DNA from: Candidatus Methylumidiphilus alinenensis
Lineage (GTDB): Bacteria; Pseudomonadota; Gammaproteobacteria; Methylococcales; Methylococcaceae
Length of the DNA stretch: 64,000 nt
NCBI GenBank assembly: GCA_003242955.1
Contig: QJPH01000314.1
Coordinates: forward strand, 1-64,000
Reading direction: 5' to 3'
Made by a program: the position numbers and the translations under genes. Shown here piece by piece: positions 1 to 9,564 of this stretch. Position 1 is the first letter of the stretch. Each line of letters starts with the position of its first letter. The notes beneath the pieces are model-generated. The model did no database searches. It had not been told where the DNA came from and saw only the letters and a list, made by a program, of their open reading frames with translations.

Positions 1-15
1 TCAGGGGGATTTCTT

Positions 16-834
16 ATGGATTTACGCCTTAAACAACTAGGTCTGCGAGATTATCGGGAGGTCTGGGTAGCCATGCGTGAATTCACCGAAACGCGGGGGG
101 CCGAGACCGTCGATGAGCTTTGGTTGGTTGAGCATCCCCCGGTCTACACGCTAGGACGTAATGGCGACCCAGCGCATATTCTATTTTCAGAATCTGAAAA
201 AGCCCCTCCCTCCGTGGGAGACAATGCAATTGAATTAGGGCGTCATTCCGGCAGGGATCGCCGGAATCCAGATTCCATGGATGGCTCGGACCTACAACAT
301 CCCTGTAGCCTAGATTCCGGCGATCCCTGCCGGAATGACGAGCAACAACCTGTGTCAACAGCATCGAAGGTAGGATGCGTAGGTAAAATTCCCATAGTGG
401 AATCCGACCGAGGTGGACAAGTGACCTACCACGGCCCTGGGCAACTCATCGCCTACACCCTTTTCGACCTTAACCGGCTTGGCATCGGCATCCGCAGTTT
501 GGTGTCCGGCTTGGAAAACGCCGTCATCAACACGCTCTCCCAATATGGCATCAAGGCCGAAGCCCGCCGCGATGCGCCAGGGGTTTATGTGGATGGCAAA
601 AAAATAGCATCACTTGGACTACGCATCCGCAAGGGATGCAGCTACCACGGCCTGAGTTTGAATGTGAACATGGATTTAACCCCTTTTTCCGCCATCAACC
701 CTTGCGGATATCCGGGGTTGGAGATTACCCAATTGGTGGACTTGGGCGTTCCGGTCAAAACCTATGAAGTCGCCGTGCCGTTGGTGGGGGCGATTATGCG
801 GGAGTTTGGGTATGATGGGTTTGCGGTGGGTTGA
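16..834 (+). CDS. lipB: Lipoyl(octanoyl) transferase LipB, with an in-frame repeat-derived insertion of about 64 aa
   Basis: Motifs [79 protein letters not shown] and [10 protein letters not shown] match LipB; extra residues lie between HIL and [10 protein letters not shown]. Confidence 0.95.
   Translation: MDLRLKQLGLRDYREVWVAMREFTETRGAETVDELWLVEHPPVYTLGRNGDPAHILFSESEKAPPSVGDNAIELGRHSGRDRRNPDSMDGSDLQHPCSLDSGDPCRNDEQQPVSTASKVGCVGKIPIVESDRGGQVTYHGPGQLIAYTLFDLNRLGIGIRSLVSGLENAVINTLSQYGIKAEARRDAPGVYVDGKKIASLGLRIRKGCSYHGLSLNVNMDLTPFSAINPCGYPGLEITQLVDLGVPVKTYEVAVPLVGAIMREFGYDGFAVG
241..340. repeat. Palindromic repeat with perfect 28-bp arms inside lipB
   Basis: cgtcattccggcagggatcgccggaatc (241-268) is the exact reverse complement of gattccggcgatccctgccggaatgacg (313-340). 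Confidence 0.95.
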
Positions 835-954
835 TATTGTGAACCGCGGTAGTCAATCAACATTAAACTCCCTGTAGGATGTGCAAGGTTGGTAGGGTAC
901 TTATCGTGCATCATCATTCGGAGAATTGCAACACACTACATATTGAGGTGAGTT

Positions 955-1347
955 ATGGGCGCAACCCATGTGACGGTGACAATAAGAAACCCGGCAAGCC
1001 CAGAAAAATCATGGGAGGGGCTGTTTCTCGTCGATACGGGTGCGACGGATTCTCTCGTTGCAAGGGATTGCCTTGAGTCTATCGGGCTAAAGCCCAAGGC
1101 ACAGCGTATTTACGAACTTGCCGACGGTAGCGAAATCAAGATGGACATCACAACGGGCGACATTGAGTTTATGGGAGAGATTGTAGGGGGAACAATTATA
1201 ATTGGAGAACCTGGAACGGTACCGATCTTGGGAGTCACTGCCTTGGAATCCGTTGGTATTGATGTTGATCCACGCAATCAAACATTAAAACGTCTGCCTG
1301 CGACCCGGCTAAAGAAACTCAAGCCAAAAACGGGTATGACCGTATGA
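955..1347 (+). CDS. Clan AA (retropepsin-like) aspartic protease family protein
   Basis: FLVDTGATDSLV active-site motif, second hydrophobic segment VPILGVTALESVGIDVDP. Confidence 0.8.
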   Translation: MGATHVTVTIRNPASPEKSWEGLFLVDTGATDSLVARDCLESIGLKPKAQRIYELADGSEIKMDITTGDIEFMGEIVGGTIIIGEPGTVPILGVTALESVGIDVDPRNQTLKRLPATRLKKLKPKTGMTV

Positions 1348-1485
1348 TGGACACAGGGCGTAAGGGCGCAATAGCGGCTTGCCGCTTATTGCGCCGTATG
1401 TGGATGGTATGAACATCCGGCTCATACACGGTGTTCCGCTAATGCGTCCGGCCCTTTCAATCAATGGAGTCTGACCTATTTGATT

Positions 1486-1989
1486 TTACAAATTGAATTT
1501 TTTCAATTCAACAAAGCCCGCTTCGATCAAATCTTTTATTAATTTTTCTGCCAACTTGGGAAGCGGTGTTTGTTGGTTTAGTGTAGGTTGCGTTTCAAAA
1601 GGAGGGACATACGCCTGTTGGACAAAAGGATCAAAAATTGTTGGGTTAGCCTTTCTCTCATACGCTGTTAATATACGTATTGGGAGGAACATTTTTTTAG
1701 AACTCTCCTTTGAATACTGATAAGCTTCCATATCTTGAGTCAACCCTTGAAAAGCAGACCCTGAGAAGTTTAAATTTACTGTATAAGGCGAATTACTTTT
1801 AGGGTCACAAAAAAGTTGAAACATTTTCAAGGCTTTCTTTTTGTTAGGGTTACATCTGTATAATTTAACAAGATAATGTACAAAAAAATCAGTATAACAC
1901 ATATATTTAACAAGCCAAATAGCAACCTCAATATCACCAAGTTCATCTTTGGGTTTTTTTTTGAAATCTTTATATTCTTCAATTTTCAT
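1486..1989 (-). CDS. Hypothetical protein in an AT-rich segment
   Basis: 167-aa ORF with no recognised motif; AT-rich relative to surroundings. Confidence 0.5.
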   Translation of the reverse strand: MKIEEYKDFKKKPKDELGDIEVAIWLVKYMCYTDFFVHYLVKLYRCNPNKKKALKMFQLFCDPKSNSPYTVNLNFSGSAFQGLTQDMEAYQYSKESSKKMFLPIRILTAYERKANPTIFDPFVQQAYVPPFETQPTLNQQTPLPKLAEKLIKDLIEAGFVELKKFNL

Positions 1990-2229
1990 CGACTTACTCC
2001 CTATATAATTGCGGTATATGCCTATCGAACGACGACAGGCAAAGCCCTAAGCTTGAAAAACTTCAAACATCGCCAACTGGCGTACAGGCCTTGAAACGCA
2101 AGGCGTAGGCTAAAATATGAATTCCCGCAAAAAGGATACCCCAAATTCCTTGATTGTCAATGCGTGTAATGCGAAAAATGAACTCTCAGATAAAAATATT
2201 ATGGATAGCCGTACAGTATAAAGTTTTAG

Positions 2230-2796
2230 CTATAACCACTTGATCTCTATGGGTTCGGCTTTGCCCTGTCTGACCGGGTGCAGTTTAACGAACATGTCGA
2301 AAGCGAACCATAGAAACAGCCAGCCAGGCACTGCCTCGATCATCAGTCCGCGTCGGGCGATGGACCATGCGCCGGCACCGACGAAGGTCAGCGGAAGTAC
2401 CAGCTTTAGGTCAATGGGTAGGCCGGTCGCCGATTGGATGCGCCGGTTTAAATCCTCGATGGCAAATATAAAACTTGGGGATAGTTCTCCGTGGTCTGGA
2501 ACCACTCCCTCTAATTTAGGTGCTAGTCCAATCGACTCCACTAACACATCGACATCTTCCAGCAGCCCCATGATGCCTTTCGGGGTGTAGCGGCCCCGGT
2601 CGAATTGCATGGTCAGACTGCCGTTGGCCGGGTTGACCTTGACTTCTTGCACGCCCTCCTGTGCTTGCAGGTCGGTTTGTATGACTTGCAAGGTTGCCTC
2701 ATCCCTGTGTTGCGGATGCATTTTGATGCGCAAGCGACCCGGTGTCAGGCTGGCGACATGGGCGCGATGCTGCGGTTTTGGTTTGTTTTGGTTCAT
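2230..2796 (-). CDS. HMA-like metal-associated domain protein, membrane-associated
   Basis: AHVASLTPGRLRIKMHP...VQEVKVNPANGSLTMQFD ferredoxin-like fold pattern; start reassigned from 2943 to ATG at 2796 (MNQNKPKP). Confidence 0.65.
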   Translation of the reverse strand: MNQNKPKPQHRAHVASLTPGRLRIKMHPQHRDEATLQVIQTDLQAQEGVQEVKVNPANGSLTMQFDRGRYTPKGIMGLLEDVDVLVESIGLAPKLEGVVPDHGELSPSFIFAIEDLNRRIQSATGLPIDLKLVLPLTFVGAGAWSIARRGLMIEAVPGWLFLWFAFDMFVKLHPVRQGKAEPIEIKWL

Positions 2797-2879
2797 GGTG
2801 TCAACCCTGCTTGGAACGATTTGGCTTGGAACATACAGTTTATCTGAAAAGGGATGACATCGCTCAGGCGGTGTCATCC

Positions 2880-3725
2880 CTAAATGCTCAATCGCGCATC
2901 CATCCCTGTCTTGCGAATTTCCGCCGCGAAGGCTTCCATCCATTCGCTGGGCAGGGCGGCAAGCCTTGGGGCTTCGGTTTGCATTGAAGGGCGGGCAAGC
3001 CCATAAAGCAGAACGCCCGATAAAGGGATGTCTTGGTTTTGGAAAGCCACCAATAAATCCAGATAGGCCTTACGCTCCTCCAATGAGGGCGGGTGTCCGT
3101 CAACGGCAAACAAGCAAGTTTGCAGCCAAGTTGGGCATAGGTGCGCAACAGATTCAAGATTACACCGCACAGTTTCTAGCGCATGGTGTACGCCATTGAT
3201 GCGCTGGATGCCGGCTTCCGTGGCACTATCTAGCTTGAACCAGACCTCCCCGCCCAATTCGCCCCAATGCGCCAGCCCTTTTTGGACGGGTTCCCTACGG
3301 ACCAAGCTGCCATTGGTGATAAGCACCAGCTTAATCTTGCCGAGTAAATCGTAGTCGCCAGCCGCCGCACCTATCAATCCAACAACCTGGTCGAATTCCG
3401 CCGAACTAGTGGGTTCGCCATTGCCGGAAATGGCAATGTCGCGGATGGTTTGCTGTTCCGGGGCGATGTCAAAACGCCGGAAAAAATCGCCATGTATCAC
3501 ATCGTCCAGAAAATCGCGTAGTTCGGTTTCCAGCAGACCCAGATCACAAGTCGGGGCACTGCCACGCGTCAGGCCCGGCACCTGGCAATACATACAATGC
3601 CAGTTGCAGGCATTGTTAGGGTTGAGGTTGACGCCAATGGACAGCCCCTTGCTGCGACGGGAAATGACAGGATATATGTAGGTCAGGCCGACACTGTCAC
3701 GGCTGTGGTTGGTGGTTGTGAGCAT
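2880..3725 (-). CDS. Radical SAM protein
   Basis: CxxxCxxC-type cluster NACNWHCMYCQVPG; ISGNGEPTSS motif. Confidence 0.85.
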   Translation of the reverse strand: MLTTTNHSRDSVGLTYIYPVISRRSKGLSIGVNLNPNNACNWHCMYCQVPGLTRGSAPTCDLGLLETELRDFLDDVIHGDFFRRFDIAPEQQTIRDIAISGNGEPTSSAEFDQVVGLIGAAAGDYDLLGKIKLVLITNGSLVRREPVQKGLAHWGELGGEVWFKLDSATEAGIQRINGVHHALETVRCNLESVAHLCPTWLQTCLFAVDGHPPSLEERKAYLDLLVAFQNQDIPLSGVLLYGLARPSMQTEAPRLAALPSEWMEAFAAEIRKTGMDARLSI

Positions 3726-3763
3726 GGAAGGGTTGGATGATTTTTTCAGTCACTATTACATTA

Positions 3764-3796
3764 AGACCGACTCGGTTTTTAAAACCGAGTCGGTCT
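3764..3796. terminator. Strong palindromic hairpin, probable intrinsic terminator between ZIP transporter and radical SAM gene
   Basis: agaccgactcggtttt/aaaaccgagtcggtct perfect 16-bp arms followed by a T-rich run. Confidence 0.7.
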
Positions 3797-3812
3797 ATTT
3801 TATTCAGGGTCA

Positions 3813-4604
3813 CTAAAAGCCAAGGCTATCCGCGTAGCGATGCACCCCCTCTATCAACAAGACCCCGGCAAGGATGAGCACCATTTGTTGCACCACCGCC
3901 TCAGTGTGGGTTTTTTTGTGCAGAGTGGGGATAAGATCGGCAACGGCGATATAGATAAAGCTGGACGCCGCCAAGGCGAGGAAATAGGGGAGCGATTCAT
4001 GCACATGCCCCAGGCTAAAATAGGCCAGCACACCACCCGCCACGGTACCTAGGCTGGACAGTAGATTGTAGAATAAAGCCCTTGCCTTCGAATATCCGCT
4101 TTGCAGCAGGATGGCAAAATCTCCCACTTCCTGTGGAATCTCATGGGCGGCGACGGCTAGGCTGGTGACTATGCCCAAATGCAAGTCGGTCAGGAAGGCA
4201 GCCGCAATCAAGACCCCATCGACGAAATTGTGGATGCCGTCGCCCATGACTATCAGTGTACCAGCCGGCTGGTGGTAATGTTCTTCGCCATCGTTGTGGG
4301 CTTCGCAATCGTGGGTATGGCAGTGCCGCCACAACAGCAGCTTTTCCAGCAGAAAAAAAACTAGAATGCCGATAAGGACGGTGGCAAAGAGGCTCTGTAC
4401 ATGATCAACCCCGGCGTTTTCCACTGCATGGGGCAACAAGTCCAAAAACGCAACGCTGAGCAGCGCACCCAGCGCAAAGCTGACCCCGTGCGGCAGAACG
4501 CTTGAATAGTGCCTATCAGGGACCAGTAAGAACAAAGACGCGGCCATAACGCTTAACACGCCGCCAATGAGGGTGAACAGGATGATCCAGATGAGTAAAT
4601 GCAT
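3813..4604 (-). CDS. ZIP family metal transporter
   Basis: HNFVDGVLIAAAF and AAHEIPQEVGDFAIL metal-site helices, His-rich loop HCHTHDCEAHNDGEEHYHQ. Confidence 0.9.
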   Translation of the reverse strand: MHLLIWIILFTLIGGVLSVMAASLFLLVPDRHYSSVLPHGVSFALGALLSVAFLDLLPHAVENAGVDHVQSLFATVLIGILVFFLLEKLLLWRHCHTHDCEAHNDGEEHYHQPAGTLIVMGDGIHNFVDGVLIAAAFLTDLHLGIVTSLAVAAHEIPQEVGDFAILLQSGYSKARALFYNLLSSLGTVAGGVLAYFSLGHVHESLPYFLALAASSFIYIAVADLIPTLHKKTHTEAVVQQMVLILAGVLLIEGVHRYADSLGF

Positions 4605-4622
4605 GTTACAGCTTTACTAAAC

Positions 4623-5987
4623 TCAAAACGTCGGTGCCCGCTTGCCCATCATGGCTTTCGCGCCGCGCATCATCGAGGAAATATCGCCACCTTTCTTGAA
4701 CTTCTTCATCATCTTCTGCATCTGCTCGAATTGTTTGAGCATTTTGTTGATCTCAGGCACTTCAGTTCCAGAACCCTTGGCGATGCGGTTCTTGCGCGAG
4801 CCGTTGAGGACATCGGGAGTCAAGCGTTCCTTCTTCGTCATCGAGTCGATCATGGCGAGTTGTTGGAACAATTCCTTCTCGTTGACTTTATCTTTGATAT
4901 GCTGCGGCATGTTGGAGACACCGGGCAGCTTGTCCAGCATGGCCATCACGCCGCCCATGTTTTTCAATTGGGTCAACTGGTCGCGATAGTCTTCCAAATT
5001 GAAATCCTTGCCCTTGTGGATTTTTTTCGCCAGCTTCTCGGCCTTTTCCTTGTCCATTTTGCGCTCCACCTCCTCGATCAAGGTGAGCATGTCACCCATT
5101 CCCAAAATCCTAGAGGCAAGGCGGTCGGGGTGGAACAATTCCAAGGCGGCGGTCTTTTCGCCTATTCCAAGGAATTTAATGGGCTTACCGGTGATATGAC
5201 GGATGGACAATGCCGCCCCGCCTCGGGCATCACCGTCGGTCTTAGTCAAAACAATGCCCGTCAAGGGCAGCGCGTCATGAAAAGCTTTGGCGGTGTTGGC
5301 GGCATCTTGGCCGGTCATGCTATCGACCACAAACAGGGTTTCGATAGGCTTGATGGCGGCATGGACCTCTTTGATTTCTGACATCATTTCCTCGTCGATA
5401 TGCAAACGGCCTGCGGTATCGACGATGACTACATCAAAGTATTTCTTGCGTGCAAAGATAATGGCATTTTTGGCGATGTCCACGGGTTTTTGCGTAATGT
5501 CGCTGGGGAAGAACTCAGCCTTGACCTCGGTGGCAAGGGTTTTTAATTGCTCTATGGCAGCCGGGCGATAGATGTCGGCAGAGACCACCAAAACCGACTT
5601 GCGCTCGTTTTCCTTCAGCCAGCGCGCCAGCTTTGCAACAGTGGTGGTCTTGCCTGCACCTTGCAAGCCGGCCATGAGGATTACCGCCGGTGGCTGGCAA
5701 GCTAGGCTGAGCTTCTCATGGGCTGTACCCATGATGGCCTTCAACTCTTCGTGGACGATTTTTACCAGCGATTGTCCAGGGCTGAGGCTTTTCTCGACCT
5801 CTTGACCGAGCGCCCGTGTTTTCACATGCTCGATGAAGTCTTTCACCACGGGCAATGCCACGTCGGCTTCTAGCAGAGCCGCCCGAACATCGCGCAGGGT
5901 TTCTTGGATGTTGGTTTCGGTCAGGCGACCCTGACCGCGAATTTTTTTGAGCGATTCGTTAAATCGTTGGGTTAGGTTATCGAACAT
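4623..5987 (-). CDS. ffh: Signal recognition particle protein Ffh
   Basis: GLQGAGKTTTVAKLA, DTAGRLHIDEEMM, TKTDGDARGGAALS and M-domain with RIAKGSG. Confidence 0.98.
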   Translation of the reverse strand: MFDNLTQRFNESLKKIRGQGRLTETNIQETLRDVRAALLEADVALPVVKDFIEHVKTRALGQEVEKSLSPGQSLVKIVHEELKAIMGTAHEKLSLACQPPAVILMAGLQGAGKTTTVAKLARWLKENERKSVLVVSADIYRPAAIEQLKTLATEVKAEFFPSDITQKPVDIAKNAIIFARKKYFDVVIVDTAGRLHIDEEMMSEIKEVHAAIKPIETLFVVDSMTGQDAANTAKAFHDALPLTGIVLTKTDGDARGGAALSIRHITGKPIKFLGIGEKTAALELFHPDRLASRILGMGDMLTLIEEVERKMDKEKAEKLAKKIHKGKDFNLEDYRDQLTQLKNMGGVMAMLDKLPGVSNMPQHIKDKVNEKELFQQLAMIDSMTKKERLTPDVLNGSRKNRIAKGSGTEVPEINKMLKQFEQMQKMMKKFKKGGDISSMMRGAKAMMGKRAPTF

Positions 5988-6146
5988 GTAAATATTACCT
6001 TTAAGCTTGGCTACGGAGGATTGTCGGTTCCGATTGGCAATGTTTGCCTAGTCTTAGACGTTGGTGCCGATGTGCAATCAGTAATTTTACATCGACAGAC
6101 GGAAGAATTACTCATTTTTCTAAAAATTGGATATGGTTGAGTGTGA

Positions 6147-7100
6147 TTATGGGGTAATGCGCAAGGCCATTTCATCCGCCGCGCTCACGACGGCATCAAT
6201 CATATCCGCGCCCCCCGCAATATGACCCGCGTTGGGCAATATTCTCAGCCTCGAGAACGGCAAATGTTTGTGCAATAGACAAGCGGACTCAACCGGGCAA
6301 ACTAGGTCGCGCCTTCCATGGATCAAAATGACCGGAACATTGGGTATCAATCGGCAATCGAGTAGAATTTGGTTTTCGCTTATAAAATAGCCATGGATGC
6401 CATAATGCACTTCTATCCGCGCTTGCTGGAGCACTAGGGACGAAACGTGGCCTTCGGAGTCTGGGGGGATGAATTCATTCCCTAACGCCACTTGCCCCCC
6501 CCAAATCGACCAAGCCCTCGCAATGCGGCGTTGGGCCAACTCGTCTTCGCCATGCAACAATGTGTGAATTGCTGCAATATAATCGCCGTTTCCTTCACCA
6601 TGAAGGGCTGCGATTAGATCGTTCCAAAGTTCCGGGTAGATACGGTTGGCTCCGTCTTTGATATACCAATCCAAATCCCGTTGCCGTGCCAAGAAGGTGC
6701 CTCGCAATACCAGTCCATTAACCCGGTGAGGGAAAGATTCGGCGTAAAGCAGGGCCAAGGTTGCGCCCCAAGACCCGCCGAACAACAGCCAACTTTTTAT
6801 TCCCAAATGCTTGCGGATCAGCTCCATATCTGCCAACAAATGGGATGTGGTGTTACCCTCCAGCCGACCATGGGGGGTGGATCGTCCCGAGCCACGCTGA
6901 TCGAACAAAATGGCACGGTATTTGTCTGGATCGAAAAAACTACGATGATAGGTTTTGCAACCAGAGCCCGGTCCGCCATGCAGAAAAACCACGGGGATGC
7001 CCTCCGGGTTGCCACATTCCTCGACATATAGACTGTGACCATTGCCCACCTTCAAAATATGCACGGCATAGGGAACAATGGGCGGGTAGAGTTCTTTCAT
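6147..7100 (-). CDS. pip: Prolyl aminopeptidase (proline iminopeptidase)
   Basis: HGGPGSGC, DQRGSGRSTPHG and GGSWGATLALLYAESFPHRV motifs. Confidence 0.95.
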   Translation of the reverse strand: MKELYPPIVPYAVHILKVGNGHSLYVEECGNPEGIPVVFLHGGPGSGCKTYHRSFFDPDKYRAILFDQRGSGRSTPHGRLEGNTTSHLLADMELIRKHLGIKSWLLFGGSWGATLALLYAESFPHRVNGLVLRGTFLARQRDLDWYIKDGANRIYPELWNDLIAALHGEGNGDYIAAIHTLLHGEDELAQRRIARAWSIWGGQVALGNEFIPPDSEGHVSSLVLQQARIEVHYGIHGYFISENQILLDCRLIPNVPVILIHGRRDLVCPVESACLLHKHLPFSRLRILPNAGHIAGGADMIDAVVSAADEMALRITP

Positions 7101-7327
7101 AGAGCAAATTCCAGGGTAGTACAGGGCCTTCAGGTCGATTCAACACGCTATTATCATGCGGCCCGAAACATCATAAGCGGACAATTTTCCGTCATGGGTA
7201 ATCAAGCGCATAGGTTCGGCAAAAGCCTGACATGGCTTTAAGCAAAGCGAAATCCATCGTCCAAGGTTGGCAAACTGTGGGGTACAAGAGATGCCCTCGT
7301 ATCCACGCACGATAAACTAAGGCAAGA

Positions 7328-7471
7328 CAAGTCGCCTGAATCAATCACTTGCACAACCTACTGATTACCGTCCATGGCCTGGATTTCGGCATCCCTGCCG
7401 AAATGACGGCTTTTCCCGATTTTCCTGACTTGTGTATAAAGGCAAGGGCAGGAGCTTGGGAACGAGCAAGC
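7328..7471 (-). repeat. Composite intergenic repeat (E-type), reverse orientation
   Basis: Shares order gttcccaagctcc / atacacaagtc / cgtcatttcggcagggatgccgaaatccaggccatggacggta / tgtgcaagtg-ttgatt with copies at 30.6-31.4 and 47.7-48.1 kb. Confidence 0.8.
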
Positions 7472-7510
7472 AAAAAGTGATGCGGGAGGCAAGCCTTGCA
7501 CTCCCGTCTT

Positions 7511-7550
7511 AATGCAAAAAAGGAAGGGGGATTACTCCCCCTTCCTCTCT
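7511..7550 (-). terminator. Rho-independent terminator downstream of the outer membrane protein gene
   Basis: aggaaggggg-attact-cccccttcct hairpin; on minus strand followed by TTTTTT. Confidence 0.75.
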
Positions 7551-7581
7551 GACTAACTGATGTTACGCAACCCTGTAGGCT

Positions 7582-7673
7582 GTAGCCCGGATGGAGCCGC
7601 TTGCGGCGCAATCCGGGTTTGTGACCACCAGGTTCTCCCGGATTACGCCGCAAGCGGCTCCGTCCGGGCTACG
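7582..7673. repeat. Long inverted repeat (gtagcccggatggagccgcttgcggcg...)
   Basis: gtagcccggatggagccgcttgcggcgcaatccggg pairs with cccggattacgccgcaagcggctccgtccgggctac. Confidence 0.9.
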
Positions 7674-7679
7674 TCACTA

Positions 7680-8654
7680 TCAGAACTTGAAGCCGAAATA
7701 GCCGCCCGCAGTCAGGCCGTCAGTGCTTACGCCCTTAAGCTGAACAAGGGGGAGGCCATTGAGTCCAACTTGGTTGTGGTAGCTCAAATCGCCGCCAGTG
7801 AAGTTGTAACGGAAATCAACACCTGCGATTAGCGCTTTCCAGATGGCAAACTCGCCACCCACGCCCAACATCAAACCGGGGTTCAACACCGTAACGCCGC
7901 TGGATGGCGGGGAGATGACGTTCACGGACAGACCGAACGGAATGACCCACGGGGTGAAAATCGTACCCGTGTTGAACTTGACCTTCGGCGAAGCTGAAAG
8001 GGTGAATTGGGTCACTTGATTTTGAATGGTCCCCAAAGCCCCAACCTTGCCAACGGCAGTGCTTGCAGCCGCCACCAGAGTGTTCGTAGCGGTGCCGAAG
8101 TTCATGTATTGGAACATCAATTCGGCATCAACCGCGACCAGATCGGTAAAGCCCCACAGGTCGTTGGTCAAACGGTGGTCAAAGCCGGCACCGACATACC
8201 AGCCAGCACCGCCATTGCTTTCATTTTGGATAGGCGCACCCGTCAAAACGGAGTTGCTGACCAGCAATTCATCGTTGCGGTTGTGGGTCATGCCCGCATA
8301 ACCGCCACGGAAGAACACGGTGTTATTATTTTCTTTGGACTGCTTTTCGTGTTCGATCAATTTGGCTTCAACCGCTTGTTCGGCAGTTGCGGTCTGCTGA
8401 GAGGTGGCAACAGCCGTTTTGGCCTCGGAGTGGGTTCTGCCCAGTTCGCCGCGCAACGCTTGAACTTCCGCTTCCAAAGCGCGTAATCTGGCTTCTGAAC
8501 TGGATGTGGATACTACAGAGCTACTAGAACTTGTGGCTACTGATCTATTGGTGTGCTTTTTTGCATTTTTATGGGCAAAAGCCGCCGATGGTGCTACGGC
8601 AAGCGCAGAAGCGACTGCCAAGCTAATTAAAGTCGTTTTAGTGATGGTTTTCAT
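7680..8654 (-). CDS. Secreted/outer membrane beta-barrel-like protein with coiled-coil N-terminus
   Basis: Signal peptide MKTITKTTLISLAVASALAVAPSAAFA, coiled coil, C-terminal strand ending GGYFGFKF. Confidence 0.7.
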   Translation of the reverse strand: MKTITKTTLISLAVASALAVAPSAAFAHKNAKKHTNRSVATSSSSSVVSTSSSEARLRALEAEVQALRGELGRTHSEAKTAVATSQQTATAEQAVEAKLIEHEKQSKENNNTVFFRGGYAGMTHNRNDELLVSNSVLTGAPIQNESNGGAGWYVGAGFDHRLTNDLWGFTDLVAVDAELMFQYMNFGTATNTLVAAASTAVGKVGALGTIQNQVTQFTLSASPKVKFNTGTIFTPWVIPFGLSVNVISPPSSGVTVLNPGLMLGVGGEFAIWKALIAGVDFRYNFTGGDLSYHNQVGLNGLPLVQLKGVSTDGLTAGGYFGFKF

Positions 8655-9096
8655 ACGATCTACCCTACCTTAAAGCATTTAATTGGAATTTAATCCGTTG
8701 TTTAAAAGCAACAGATAGTTGCTCTGCGTGAAATCGTAACAAAGATTTTTCATTTTTACAACAACTTTGTGGCATTAGTTATACAGCATTGATCGGGTGG
8801 CCTTGGTTTTGGCGCCTATCATTAGCAAGAAAGGGTCGTTGGTCACCGAAACCCCCCAGCCGCCTGAATGACGAAAATTTAGAATCGCTGCGTCAGGGGT
8901 GTTACGATCTCATTCGGTAATGAAATATCTGGGTTTCACTTATTAGATGGTTTGACCCGAAGCGTTGAAGTTCCCTTGCGCTTAGGCAATTCCATAAGCG
9001 TCAAATGGGTACACAAACAAGCCATTGACTAAAAAACAACCTGTAAAACGACAATAGCACCCTAGTAATTTTTATGATGTTGAAAACGCGGTAAAT

Positions 9097-9474
9097 ATGT
9101 CCGACCTAAACGACCCCCGTGTATTGTTTGCCGCCGAACGCACCCTGCTGGCTTGGAATCGTACTTGCCTTGCACTAATGGCTTTTGGCTTTATGATCGA
9201 ACGCTTCGGGCTATTTCTAAGGATACTCGAACCCAATAGCCGACACTTGCCCACCCATAATGTCTCAGCCTGGATCGGCCTAGCCTTCATCATTCTTGGC
9301 GGGATTCTTTGCCTGTTGTCTTCAATTCAATATTGGCGATTCCTGCGCACACTAAAAACTGTCGAGATTCCCGAAAGGTATTGGACGTTTCTTCCGATAT
9401 TCAACAATTTGGTGTTGATGTTGATATCGGTTATGTTGATTGCTTACATGCTTTATACAGTGTTTGCGGTTTGA
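9097..9474 (+). CDS. DUF202 / YidH-family membrane protein
   Basis: LNDPRVLFAAERTLLAWNRTCLALMAFGFMIERFGLF typical N-terminus. Confidence 0.85.
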   Translation: MSDLNDPRVLFAAERTLLAWNRTCLALMAFGFMIERFGLFLRILEPNSRHLPTHNVSAWIGLAFIILGGILCLLSSIQYWRFLRTLKTVEIPERYWTFLPIFNNLVLMLISVMLIAYMLYTVFAV

Positions 9475-9564
9475 TTACTTTTAAAATCAATCATTACCGT
9501 AAGGGCGGGTTCCAAACCCACCCTTACTAGGCTGGCATTTTTTAAGGCGGGTTTAGAACCCGCC

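Noticed and set aside
83-364. 93-aa minus-strand ORF over lipB
   Set aside because: Mostly repeat translation (RHSGRDRRN), antisense to lipB
4599-5381. 260-aa plus-strand ORF
   Set aside because: Shadow ORF antisense to ffh; the minus frame carries all SRP54 motifs
8007-8486. 159-aa plus-strand ORF
   Set aside because: Antisense to the outer membrane protein gene with signal peptide
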